Under the pieces are notes generated by a model that was not told the DNA's origin, did no database searches, and saw nothing but the letters and a program-made list of their open reading frames with translations. DNA of 64,000 nt, from assembly GCF_013267195.1 (NCBI RefSeq), contig NZ_CP053941.1, positions 496,001 through 560,000 of the forward strand. Direction: 5' to 3'. Shown here in pieces: positions 36,252-44,247 of this stretch. The stretch comes from Halorubrum salinarum. Its GTDB lineage: Archaea > Halobacteriota > Halobacteria > Halobacteriales > Haloferacaceae. A program made the translations under genes and the position numbers. The first letter of the stretch is position 1, and each line of letters begins with the position of its first letter.

Positions 36252-36695
36252 TCAGGCGACGACGAACTGGTTCCAGAACCCCTCGACGAGGAAGAACAGC
36301 GCGAAGTACGACGACCAGATCAGCACGACGAGCGAGGCGGCGATCGAGCTCTTCGGCGCCTCGATCTCCATGTCGTTGCGGGCCTCAACGTTGCGGGCCT
36401 CCAGCTCGAAGAAGTCGGCGATGAACATCGCGAGCACGAGCACGGAGAGGATCGTCCCCCGCACGGGCGCGGTGAGGATGAACACGAACGAGAGGAGGAC
36501 GAGCCCGACGTTCGTGAAGACGTGGGGCGTGTACGCCTCCACGCTGTCGGCGTCCTGACCCTGTTCGACGTGCCGCCTGTGCGCGAGGTGCCGCGTCGCG
36601 AGGTTCGCGACTGTCATCACGAATATCGCGTACGGCAGCGCCGGCCCGGCGGCCGACAGCCAGCCGAGGGGTACGAGGAACTGCAGTGGGTCCAT
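36252..36695 (-). CDS. small membrane protein at the end of the cytochrome b cluster (DUF7313-like)
   Basis: A 147-residue protein with four hydrophobic helices (for example LVPLGWLSAAGPALPYAIFV and NVGLVLLSFVFILTAPV). It resembles a haloarchaeal protein found with the cytochrome bc genes (DUF7313, from memory). The ATG at 36704 is an alternative that adds three residues; 36695 (MDPLQFLV) is preferred. It is separated from the NAD-kinase-like gene by 97 nt. Confidence 0.85.
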   Translation of the reverse strand: MDPLQFLVPLGWLSAAGPALPYAIFVMTVANLATRHLAHRRHVEQGQDADSVEAYTPHVFTNVGLVLLSFVFILTAPVRGTILSVLVLAMFIADFFELEARNVEARNDMEIEAPKSSIAASLVVLIWSSYFALFFLVEGFWNQFVVA

Positions 36696-36792
36696 ATCCA
36701 CCATTTCCGTTCACGACGTATTAGAGTGTTTCCGATCGGCGCTCCGGCCGCGGGGCGGGTGACGCCGCCGCGGACGGGGGACGGGCCGCCGG

Positions 36793-37536
36793 TCACTGCG
36801 CCGTCGGCGCGAGGAGATCGACCCGCGCCGCGACCTCGATGGCCACCGCGCGGTGCGGCTCGACGGTCCCGCGCCGCGTCCCGTCGACGACCAGCGCGAC
36901 CGGCTCCTCCTCGCGCTCGACCGTGACCCTGACGCCGCCGCTCGCGACCCAGGTGTCGGGTCGCGTGGTGAACGGGGAGACCGGGACGACCGCGAGGCCG
37001 CCGCCCGGCGACACCACCGGCCCGCCCGCCGCCGCCGCGTACCCGTCGCTGCCGAACGGCGTCGCGACCACGGCGCCGTCCGCGCGCACCGACGCCGACT
37101 CCCCGTCGTCGAGCGCGATCTCGAACTCGGAGATCCGGGCCGGCGCCGCCGTCACGAACGCGACGTCCGCGACCGCGACCCGGCGCTCGCCGTCGCCGGC
37201 GCCGTCGACCGCTAAGAGCGGGTGCCCGACCCGGGAGAACCCCTCGACGGCGTCCGAAGCGTCGTCGAGCCCGTTGACCACGGCCGCGACCCGCTCGGTC
37301 GCGCGGTCGGGGGCGACGGCGTGACGGCCGCCGCCGACCGGCAGGATCGGCGCCGGCCGCGCGTCGCTCGCCGCCGCGCGCATCGCCTCCCGAAGCGCGG
37401 CGTCCCCGGCCGCGACGACCGCGTCCGCCGCGGAGCGGTCGACGAGGCGGGCGCCCGCGGCGGTCGCCGCCGATCGGATCGCCGCCGCCGGGTCGCCGTC
37501 GCCGAGAACCGCGAGGCCGCGCGTCGGCTCACTCAT
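36793..37536 (-). CDS. NAD kinase-like protein with degenerate N-terminal motif
   Basis: A 247-residue protein. The C-terminal NAD kinase fold is clear: ATPFGSDGYAAAAGGPVVSPG (about residues 157-177), corresponding to TPTGSTAYSLSAGGPIV, then a beta-sandwich ending. The usual GGDGT phosphate loop in the N-terminal part is missing; the equivalent region reads VVAAGDAALREA. It may bind NAD or a nucleotide without being a kinase, or be a diverged kinase. It lies inside the cytochrome cluster on the same strand. Confidence 0.85.
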   Translation of the reverse strand: MSEPTRGLAVLGDGDPAAAIRSAATAAGARLVDRSAADAVVAAGDAALREAMRAAASDARPAPILPVGGGRHAVAPDRATERVAAVVNGLDDASDAVEGFSRVGHPLLAVDGAGDGERRVAVADVAFVTAAPARISEFEIALDDGESASVRADGAVVATPFGSDGYAAAAGGPVVSPGGGLAVVPVSPFTTRPDTWVASGGVRVTVEREEEPVALVVDGTRRGTVEPHRAVAIEVAARVDLLAPTAQ

Positions 37537-37648
37537 GCGCGAGGGTGGGACGAGCGGCGGTGAAAAGCTCCCGGTTCGTCGGCGGACACCTTGGCGTCGC
37601 TCGCGGGGGAGCGAAACGGAAGGAGAACGGAGACGAGAAGTGAACGGT

Positions 37649-37933
37649 TCAGTTCGCGGCCGCGTCGTCCTCGCCGTCGTTGAGGGCGTCGCGGAGCTGG
37701 CGGCTGGCGGGGATGAGGACCCAGAACGTCAGCGCGCCGAGGATCATCAGCCAGAACAGCACGTCGCCGGCGAGCAGGCCGACCTCGCCGTACGCCGTGT
37801 TCACGCCCTCCGCCGGGTTCACGAGCTGCGAGATCTGGTAGTACGACGGCGTCCGGTACCAGCCGCCGAAGGTGATCCACCCGAGACCGCCGATCGTGAA
37901 CAGGGCGAAGCCCTTCATGAACTCGTCTGCCAT
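37649..37933 (-). CDS. small membrane subunit of the cytochrome b cluster (DUF7314-like)
   Basis: A 94-residue protein with two helices (GFALFTIGGLGWITFGGWY and VLFWLMILGALTFWVLI) and an acidic C-terminus. It follows the DUF7315-like gene by 4 nt. Small proteins of this kind accompany petB/petD in haloarchaea and are likely subunits of the complex; no cofactor motif is seen. Confidence 0.87.
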   Translation of the reverse strand: MADEFMKGFALFTIGGLGWITFGGWYRTPSYYQISQLVNPAEGVNTAYGEVGLLAGDVLFWLMILGALTFWVLIPASRQLRDALNDGEDDAAAN

Positions 37934-37937
37934 TATC

Positions 37938-38369
37938 TCACGTTTCGCTGGAGTCGTCTTGAGACTTTCCCATCCCTTGTCCGCGGAACCGGGTCCCGAG
38001 CACGTACACGGCGGTCCCGAGGACGATGAAGCCCACGCCGGTGATGGCCATGATCGCGACGAGCACGTCCTCCGGCGGGAGTATCCCGGCGTTGTCGAGC
38101 AGGTAGACTATGGTCGTCCGGACGAAGCTGATCTGGAGGGTCGCGGCGTCGATGAGCGTGAACCCGATGAAGTACGTGACGACCGCGGCGAGCGTCGAGA
38201 AGACGGTGACGGCCTTGTACAGCCGGAACGGGACGACGACCTCCCGGCCGCTCGGCCCGTCCCGCGGGCCGGTCGGCTCGTTGCGCGGGTCGGCGTCGTC
38301 GTCGGCCGCGATCGGGTCGCCGGTCTCGTCGAACGCCTGCGAGGCGTCGCCGTCTGTTGAGGATGACAT
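37938..38369 (-). CDS. small membrane subunit of the cytochrome b cluster (DUF7315-like)
   Basis: A 143-residue protein. A ~45-residue acidic N-terminus is followed by helices KAVTVFSTLAAVVTYFIGF and VLVAIMAITGVGFIVLGTAV. No heme or metal ligands are visible. It lies between petD and the DUF7314-like gene on the same strand. Start at 38369 rather than 38378 keeps MSSSTDGD; both are possible. Confidence 0.87.
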   Translation of the reverse strand: MSSSTDGDASQAFDETGDPIAADDDADPRNEPTGPRDGPSGREVVVPFRLYKAVTVFSTLAAVVTYFIGFTLIDAATLQISFVRTTIVYLLDNAGILPPEDVLVAIMAITGVGFIVLGTAVYVLGTRFRGQGMGKSQDDSSET

Positions 38370-38445
38370 GTGTGACACGGGAAGGCGGAACGGTGACCGC
38401 GACCGCGCGTCGGTCGCGGGGTCGCGGCGGGCGGGTCTCGGCCGC

Positions 38446-39234
38446 TTACTTCGGCGGGCGCAGCATGTAGTACCGGCGGTTGAGGTCGTACATGTACCCC
38501 TCGCGCATCGTCTTCAGCACCGCGTAGGTGATGACGCCGCCCGCTATCGGCAACATGAACACGAGCGAGAACAGCAGCTCGAGCGGGACCGAGAAGAAGT
38601 TCTGGATGGCCAGCACCGCCAGCGTGATCGCCAGGATGACCCCGGTCACGCCGAGCGCGGCCCAGCCGGGCTCCTCGACGGGGCGCCGCGCGTTCCCCTT
38701 GTTGAGGAAGGGGACGAGCGTGATGACGCCGAAGATGGCGCCGTGGGCCACGAGCCCGTACAGCTCGTTGGACATGACGATGTTCCCGCCCAGCACGGCG
38801 AGCTCGGGGTTGATCGGGCTGAGCTTCAGCAGGCCGAACGACCAGTAGAGGTACCAGTCGGGCAGGATGATCGCCGGCGTCGACCCGGGGTTCGCCGGGT
38901 CCCCGAAGTGCGAGGGGAGGATCGAGGCCACGAGCAGGATGACCCCGAGGAAGAACGAGGTGATAGCGAGGTTGCGGATCGTCTCGTGGGGCCACGTCGG
39001 GAAGCCGAGCACGTCGCGCTCGACGTACGTCGACTCCGCGCGCAGGTCCTCGTCCTCGCGCCGGGAGCGCTCGAAGTACTGGTAGGTGAGCTGGGCGAGC
39101 CCCTGGCTGCGCTCCTTCCGCTCGGACCAGGTCGGCGTCTCGTCGTCCGGCGGGACCGTCGCCGGCGGCCCGCCGTCGGTCCGCGCCTCGTCGTCGGTGC
39201 CTCCGTCCGTCATGGGGGTGGTGTCGTCGGTCAT
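38446..39234 (-). CDS. petD: cytochrome b C-terminal half (PetD/subunit IV-like)
   Basis: A 262-residue membrane protein. Residues 1-80 are soluble and acidic. The membrane part carries the quinol-site motif as PDWYLYWSFGLLKL (about residue 138; usual PEWY), and further helices through LGVTGVILAITLAVLAI. Together with petB it forms the split cytochrome b of a bc1/b6f-type quinol oxidase complex. It starts 4 nt after petB, so both are co-translated. Confidence 0.93.
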   Translation of the reverse strand: MTDDTTPMTDGGTDDEARTDGGPPATVPPDDETPTWSERKERSQGLAQLTYQYFERSRREDEDLRAESTYVERDVLGFPTWPHETIRNLAITSFFLGVILLVASILPSHFGDPANPGSTPAIILPDWYLYWSFGLLKLSPINPELAVLGGNIVMSNELYGLVAHGAIFGVITLVPFLNKGNARRPVEEPGWAALGVTGVILAITLAVLAIQNFFSVPLELLFSLVFMLPIAGGVITYAVLKTMREGYMYDLNRRYYMLRPPK

Positions 39235-39238
39235 TGGA

Positions 39239-40048
39239 TTAGTGCGGCTCCGCGATGCCCTGCACCCAGACGATGCCGACGTGGATCGCGATGAGCGCGG
39301 TGACCACGAACGGCAGCACGAACACGTGCAGGATGTACATTCTCACGAGCGTCGCCTGTCCGAGGGTGAACCCGCCGAACAGCAACTGGGCCGCCCACTC
39401 GCCCACGATGGGGGTCGCGAGCGCCAGTTCGACGCCGATCTGCGCCGCCCAGAAGGACAGCTGCTTCCACGGGAGGACGTACCCGGAGAACCCGAACAGC
39501 AGCGTCAGGGCGATGAGCACGACGCCGAGGATCCAGTTGACCTCGCGCGGCTCCTTGTACGCGCCGGTAAAGTAGACGCGCAGCATGTGGAGGAACACCG
39601 CCGCCACCATGAACTGCGCCGCCCAGCGGTGGATCGACCGGAGCATGAAGCCGAACTGGACGTCCTGCATGATCATCACCATCGAGTCGTACGCGGCGGT
39701 CGGGTCGCCCTGCGCCGCCGCCCCCGCGGTCGACGGCGCGTAGTAGAACCCGAGCATGGCGCCGGACACCGCCGCGAGCAGGTACGCGATGATAGAGAGA
39801 GACCCGAGCGAGTACAGCGGGTACCAGTACCAGAACTTGTTGTCGAGGTCGTACTGTTCCGTGTGGCTCTTCGGCATCTGGAGGTTCGCGCGGTAGTACA
39901 TCGTCTCCAGCAGCTCGAGGTAGTCGACGATGCGGAGCCGCTTGTCCAGCCAGATGAGCGTGGTCAGGAACGCCGTCTCGATGGCGGTGAGGTCCTGACT
40001 CTTGAGCCACGCGTTGTGGTCCATGTCGTCTTGTTTTTTCAGACTCAT
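39239..40048 (-). CDS. petB: cytochrome b N-terminal half (PetB/cytochrome b6-like)
   Basis: A 269-residue protein with four heme-binding helices. RSIHRWAAQFMVAAVFLHML (about residues 138-157) supplies the first two heme His residues, followed by RVYFTGAYKEPREVNW. GFSGYVLPWKQLSFWA (about 182) and a second His pair in RMYILHVFVLPF and IAIHVG complete the b-heme sites. It oxidises quinol and passes electrons on. It is preceded by the DUF7318-like gene by 7 nt. Confidence 0.95.
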   Translation of the reverse strand: MSLKKQDDMDHNAWLKSQDLTAIETAFLTTLIWLDKRLRIVDYLELLETMYYRANLQMPKSHTEQYDLDNKFWYWYPLYSLGSLSIIAYLLAAVSGAMLGFYYAPSTAGAAAQGDPTAAYDSMVMIMQDVQFGFMLRSIHRWAAQFMVAAVFLHMLRVYFTGAYKEPREVNWILGVVLIALTLLFGFSGYVLPWKQLSFWAAQIGVELALATPIVGEWAAQLLFGGFTLGQATLVRMYILHVFVLPFVVTALIAIHVGIVWVQGIAEPH

Positions 40049-40055
40049 TGTCGAA

Positions 40056-40445
40056 TCACTTCTTGTAGTACGGGTACACCGCGCGTTTCAGCGTCTCCGC
40101 GAGCCCGCCGGTGTCAATTCCCTTGCCGTCTTTGTCCTCCTCGCGGACGTACAGGTCCTCCCACTTACGGCGGCGCTTCTTCACGATCATCACGTCCGGA
40201 AGGAACTCTTTCCGGTACAGGAGGAGGATGAACGCGAGATCAATAAAGATGAAGGCCAGGAGCGCGCCGACGTACATGTTCCCCGCCTCCGTCGACGCCC
40301 ACGCGGACATCAGCCCGTAGGTGAAAAGCGAGACGAAGACGACCTCGATGACGGTGAGGAGGACGATCGCGATCGCGGCGGCGGTGCTCTCGCGGGCCGG
40401 CTCGTACCGGTGGATGTCCCCGTACGAGGAGTTGCCGGAGCTCAT
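40056..40445 (-). CDS. small membrane subunit of the cytochrome b cluster (DUF7318-like)
   Basis: A 129-residue protein with two hydrophobic helices (AAAIAIVLLTVIEVVFVSLF and NMYVGALLAFIFIDLAFILLL) and a basic then acidic C-terminal tail. Its ATG overlaps the halocyanin stop (ATGA), so it is translated with halocyanin. It is a haloarchaeal family found with petB/petD (DUF number from memory). Confidence 0.88.
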   Translation of the reverse strand: MSSGNSSYGDIHRYEPARESTAAAIAIVLLTVIEVVFVSLFTYGLMSAWASTEAGNMYVGALLAFIFIDLAFILLLYRKEFLPDVMIVKKRRRKWEDLYVREEDKDGKGIDTGGLAETLKRAVYPYYKK

Positions 40446-41089
40446 CTCGCACCCCCGTGGCCGGTGTGGGCCGACTCGCCGTACTTGAGCATGTAGAACG
40501 TGAACACGAACGTCATCCCGATGCCGAGCATCGCGGAGATGCCGACCCAGTGGGCGTGGAGGGGGACGCCGACCTTGGCGATGTCCTCCGGCCACCCGGT
40601 GTTCGCCCCGCCGGTCTCGACGGTGGCGACGTCCTCGCCGACGGCGATGCCGCCGTGCATGCCGACCGCGGTGTGGGGGACGCAGTGGTAATGGGTGATG
40701 CCGGCGTCCTCGCTCGACGTCTCGTACTCGTAGGTGTACCCCTCCTCGCCGACGGGGTCTCCGCTGTCGAGGCTGGCCGGGCCGCCGTCGTCGACGGTCT
40801 GGACGTTGTGGTCGCCGCCCGCGCCCGTCCACTCCCAGGTGATCGTCGTCCCCTCGTCGACCCAGACGAGGGTCGGGTCGAACGCGAGGCCGTTGCTGCC
40901 GGCGCCGACCGAGATGGTCACCGAGTCCTGGCCGCGGGCGTCGGTGTACGACCCGACGTTGCCGCTCGACGCGCCGCTCGGCCAGTCGGGCTGTACCTCC
41001 TGTGCAGCCACCGTTCCGGTCGCCCCGGCGGAGGCCGCGACGGCGGCGGTCGCGCCGCCGGCCGTCCGCACGAAGTCCCGCCTTTTCAT
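40442..41089 (-). CDS. membrane-anchored halocyanin (blue copper protein)
   Basis: A 215-residue exported protein. A Tat signal (KRRDFVRTAGG) precedes AAQ. The cupredoxin has its copper ligands in GGDHNVQT (His, about residue 104) and in HCVPHTAVGM (Cys, His, Met, about 145-153). A C-terminal helix (VGISAMLGIGMTFVFTFYML) anchors it to the membrane, so it is retained at the outer face next to the cytochrome b. It can carry electrons from the cytochrome complex to a terminal oxidase in place of cytochrome c. Confidence 0.93.
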   Translation of the reverse strand: MKRRDFVRTAGGATAAVAASAGATGTVAAQEVQPDWPSGASSGNVGSYTDARGQDSVTISVGAGSNGLAFDPTLVWVDEGTTITWEWTGAGGDHNVQTVDDGGPASLDSGDPVGEEGYTYEYETSSEDAGITHYHCVPHTAVGMHGGIAVGEDVATVETGGANTGWPEDIAKVGVPLHAHWVGISAMLGIGMTFVFTFYMLKYGESAHTGHGGAR

Positions 41090-41113
41090 ACGGTTTCACT
41101 CAGGACGGGCCCC

Positions 41114-41121
41114 GCTTAAAC
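41114..41121 (-). promoter_or_regulatory. TATA-like box of the halocyanin gene
   Basis: GTTTAAGC on the minus strand, about 28 nt upstream of the halocyanin ATG at 41089. It suggests the halocyanin-petB-petD genes have their own promoter in addition to any read-through from 42067. Confidence 0.55.
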
Positions 41122-41185
41122 CCTCCGACTGAAACCGCCGACGTGGAGGAGGTTGGAGGGGCTGAGACGGCCGAAATCGGCGTAA

Positions 41186-42067
41186 TTACTCGTCTCGGTC
41201 GCGGTCGGTCGCGGCGGCGTCGCGGTCGGTCACGACGCCGTCCTCGACGGGCACGAACTCGGGCCGCTCCTTCGCCTCGCGGAGCGCCCGGAGCCGCTCC
41301 CGGTACTCCTCCGAACGGAACCGGTCGGAGAGCCGCGCGTTCGCCACCATCGCGAAGAGGAAGACGCCCACCAGCAGGAAGACGATCCCCATCACCGGAG
41401 CGACGATAGTTCCGAGGTCGGCCACGGCGCTCGCGACGAGGAGCGCCGCGCCGGCGAGCACCTGGATCGCGGCGACGACCTGTACCACGAGGTTGCCGAA
41501 CTCGCCGGAGCCCTCGGGGACGCTGTCGGGGTGCGGGAGCGACCAGTCCTCCGGCGGCTCGGGCACCTCGTACGAGTCCATCGCCGCGAGCGCGACGACG
41601 GGCTCGATGTCCCGGAGCACCGTCCCCTCGCCGCGGACCTCGCCCGTGGGGCGGATGATCGCGTACCCCTCGTCGGAGTAGACGAGGATGCGTTCCTCGC
41701 CGTCCTCGCGGACGCGCTCCAAGACCCCGAACACGTCCCGGGTCGCGATCCGGGACTTCAGCTCGGCGTCGACGCGGTCTAAGAGTCGGTCGCCGGTGAT
41801 CCACGTGTCGGGGTCGAACGCGGCGTCCCACTCCTCGGCGCTCATCCGGGCCATGTCGGACGGGCCGAAGTCGTCGAAGTCGTACTCCGACTCGACGCGC
41901 TCGCGGAGGGCCTCGATGTCGGCCTCGTCGTCTCGGGTCCCCTCGTCGGCCGTCGAGCTCCCTCCGTCCTCGCCCGTCGGTCCGGGGTCGTCCGGACCGT
42001 CGGGAGCCGGATCGGCCGACTCCTCCGGCGGCGACTCCGACTCCGACCGCGTCGAGGTGTCCTCCAT
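41186..42067 (-). CDS. membrane protein at the head of the cytochrome b cluster (DUF7319-like)
   Basis: A 293-residue protein. The first ~70 residues are acidic and disordered. A folded middle part follows (WDAAFDPDTWITGDRLLDRVDAEL), then two hydrophobic helices near residues 210-250 (VVQVVAAIQVLAGAALLVA and VAPVMGIVFLLVGVFLFAM). Found with petB/petD in haloarchaea (DUF number from memory). Role unknown, perhaps assembly of the complex. Confidence 0.86.
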   Translation of the reverse strand: MEDTSTRSESESPPEESADPAPDGPDDPGPTGEDGGSSTADEGTRDDEADIEALRERVESEYDFDDFGPSDMARMSAEEWDAAFDPDTWITGDRLLDRVDAELKSRIATRDVFGVLERVREDGEERILVYSDEGYAIIRPTGEVRGEGTVLRDIEPVVALAAMDSYEVPEPPEDWSLPHPDSVPEGSGEFGNLVVQVVAAIQVLAGAALLVASAVADLGTIVAPVMGIVFLLVGVFLFAMVANARLSDRFRSEEYRERLRALREAKERPEFVPVEDGVVTDRDAAATDRDRDE

Positions 42068-42205
42068 CACCCCGGCGCTACGTGCTCCTGACGCTAACTG
42101 TTTTCGTCCGCGCCCGGCCGCCGGGAAGACGGGACGGGGGGCGGGCGACCGCGTCGCCGGACGCGGATCGCGGGGCTTTACGCGCCGGAGCACGTACCCG
42201 TCGAC

Positions 42206-42688
42206 ATGGTCGACGAGTCGGTCATCGCGGCGCTCGCCGGGGTGTCCGTGACGACGAGCCTCCCGTTCCTCCTGTACGGGGCCTGGATCATGATCGACGC
42301 GGAAACGGTGTCGTGGAACGTGCTGATGCGGCACCTCCGGTACATCCTCGTCGGGCTGGTGCTCACGACGGTCCCCATCGTCACTTGGATGATCCCGCGC
42401 GTCCTCGACCAGGTGAGCGGGATGGCGATCCTCCACGCGTTCTTCGGCGTTCAGGCGTACGCCCTGCTGGCGTTCGCGCTCACCGGCATCGTGCGGATCT
42501 TCCAGGCGAAGCGGAACGCGGACGCCTACGAGGACCCCAGCGTGGACATCGACGAGCTCCACGAGGACATGGGCCACTGGCGGAAACGCCTCAGGGCGGG
42601 GGTCGCGGGGTTCATGCTGCTGTGGCTGTGCGCGTGGGTGACCGGGCTCTACCGGCTGGTCACGCTCCACTTCGGGTCGGCGTTTTAG
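42206..42688 (+). CDS. four-helix membrane protein divergent from the cytochrome cluster (DUF7321-like)
   Basis: A 160-residue protein with four hydrophobic segments (for example LRYILVGLVLTTVPIVTWMI and GVAGFMLLWLCAWVTGLYRL). Histidines flank the helices (LMRHLRYILV, HAFFG, TLHFG) and could bind heme, though no pair is diagnostic. It is divergent from the DUF7319-like gene and is a regular companion of this respiratory cluster in haloarchaea. Confidence 0.86.
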   Translation: MVDESVIAALAGVSVTTSLPFLLYGAWIMIDAETVSWNVLMRHLRYILVGLVLTTVPIVTWMIPRVLDQVSGMAILHAFFGVQAYALLAFALTGIVRIFQAKRNADAYEDPSVDIDELHEDMGHWRKRLRAGVAGFMLLWLCAWVTGLYRLVTLHFGSAF

Positions 42689-42743
42689 GCCCGGTCTCCC
42701 CGACCGACAGGTTCAATCCGGGTTTGGCCCTAACGGTGGTATC

Positions 42744-43364
42744 GTGGCAGTCACCTTCGACCTCTTCGGGACCCTCGTCGACGTCGAGTACCCGTCAGAC
42801 CCGGCGGAAGCGGTCGCGCGCGAACTGGAGTCCCGCGACGTGACGGTCCCCGACGACTGGCACGTCGCGTACGGCGAACAGCACGTCGAGGCGCCGGCCG
42901 GCGCGGAGGTCCCCCTCCCCGCGCACGTCGCCCGCGCGCTCGACTCGCGGGGCGTCGACGCGCCCCAAAACATCGCCAGGCACGCCGTGATCGCGGCGTT
43001 CGACCCCGACGTGACCCGGCGCGACGACGCGCTTGACGCCGTCCGGGGCGCCGCCGAGCGCGGCCCGGTCGGCCTCCTCTCGAACTGCGCGGTCCCCGAG
43101 CTCGTCCCGCGGACGCTGATCCGCGCGGGGCTCCGCGGCGAGTTCGACGCGGTCACGACGAGCGTCGGCTGCGGCTGGCGGAAGCCCCATCCCTCCGCGT
43201 TCGAGGCCGCGGCCGAGGCGCTCGGGACCACCACCACCGGGCTCGTCCACGTCGGCGACGACGCCGAGACCGACGGCGGCATCGTCGCCGCGGGCGGCCG
43301 CTTCGTCGACGTGACGGAGACGCCGCTGTCCGAGGTCGTCGGCGAACTCGAGGCCGAGCCGTAG
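42744..43364 (+). CDS. HAD superfamily hydrolase
   Basis: A 206-residue HAD phosphatase-like enzyme. Motif I is FDLFGTLVD (residues 5-13) with the nucleophile at the first Asp and Phe-Gly following. Motif II is LLSNCA, motif III Lys is in WRKPHP, and motif IV is HVGDDAETD. The small substrate cap lies between motifs I and II. The substrate is unknown. GTG start at 42744, with the motif I Asp at residue 6 as usual. Confidence 0.92.
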   Translation: MAVTFDLFGTLVDVEYPSDPAEAVARELESRDVTVPDDWHVAYGEQHVEAPAGAEVPLPAHVARALDSRGVDAPQNIARHAVIAAFDPDVTRRDDALDAVRGAAERGPVGLLSNCAVPELVPRTLIRAGLRGEFDAVTTSVGCGWRKPHPSAFEAAAEALGTTTTGLVHVGDDAETDGGIVAAGGRFVDVTETPLSEVVGELEAEP

Positions 43365-43392
43365 GCAAGACCGACGGCGCCGAGCGGCCGCG

Positions 43393-44244
43393 TCAGTCGA
43401 AGCCGCGGTCCGCCAGCCGCGCGCGCCACGCCTCGTCGACCCGCCCCTCCGCGACCAGCTTCTCGACGTGCGCGACGACCGTCGCTCGGGCGAGGTCCCG
43501 CACGCCGGTGAGGTCTTTTTCGTAGGCGCCGTCGACGACCGCGTCGACGTCGGTCGCGCCGGCGTCGATCGCGGCGGTCACGTCGCGCTCGCGGTCGATC
43601 CGGTGGTCGATCAGCCGCTGACAGGTCGCCTGGGGATCGTCGATCGGCGGCCCGTGCCCGGGGAGCAAGCGACCGTAGCCGGCGTCGCGGACCCGTTTGA
43701 GGCTCGCGAGGTACGCGGACAGGTCGCCCTCGGGCGCGGCGACCGCGACGCTCCCCTCGGCGACGGCGAGGTCGCCACAGCACAGCACCGCGCGCCCGGG
43801 GGCGTCGGGGTCGCCGGCCGCGAACGCGAGGTGGTCCGGCGCGTGCCCCGGGGTGTCGACGGCGCGGACGGCAGTGCCCGCGACCCGCTCGCCCGGCGCG
43901 ACAGTCTCGTCCGGCTCGGTCCCGGTCGCCGCGGCGAACCGGTCCGCGTGGCCCTCGCGGGCGACGACGGTCGCCCCCGTCGCGGCGGCGTAGTCGGCGA
44001 CCGCGCCGACGTGGTCCGGGTGGGCGTGGGTGACCGTTACGGCCTCGAGGCCGGGATCACCGGGACGGTCCGCCGCGACAGCCGCGTTGAGCGCGTCCGT
44101 CCGGGCGGCCGGGTCGATCAGCACGCCGTCAACGACGTACGCGTTCGTGGTCCCGCCCGGCGCGCGCGTGTCGACCGGGACCTCGACCCGCGTGACCGCG
44201 GGGTCGCGGGGCCGTTCCGCGTCGCCGGGGTCGTCGGCCGCCAT
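43393..44244 (-). CDS. metallo-beta-lactamase fold hydrolase
   Basis: A 283-residue enzyme. The zinc motif is VTHAHPDHVGAV (HxHxDH, about residues 73-80), then DTPGHAPDHL, CCGDLAV and LLPGHGPPIDD, all expected positions. The C-terminal helices are of the type seen in the glyoxalase-II/LACTB2-like family. Substrate unknown. It starts 3 nt downstream of the radical SAM stop, so the two form an operon. Confidence 0.93.
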   Translation of the reverse strand: MAADDPGDAERPRDPAVTRVEVPVDTRAPGGTTNAYVVDGVLIDPAARTDALNAAVAADRPGDPGLEAVTVTHAHPDHVGAVADYAAATGATVVAREGHADRFAAATGTEPDETVAPGERVAGTAVRAVDTPGHAPDHLAFAAGDPDAPGRAVLCCGDLAVAEGSVAVAAPEGDLSAYLASLKRVRDAGYGRLLPGHGPPIDDPQATCQRLIDHRIDRERDVTAAIDAGATDVDAVVDGAYEKDLTGVRDLARATVVAHVEKLVAEGRVDEAWRARLADRGFD

Positions 44245-44247
44245 CGC

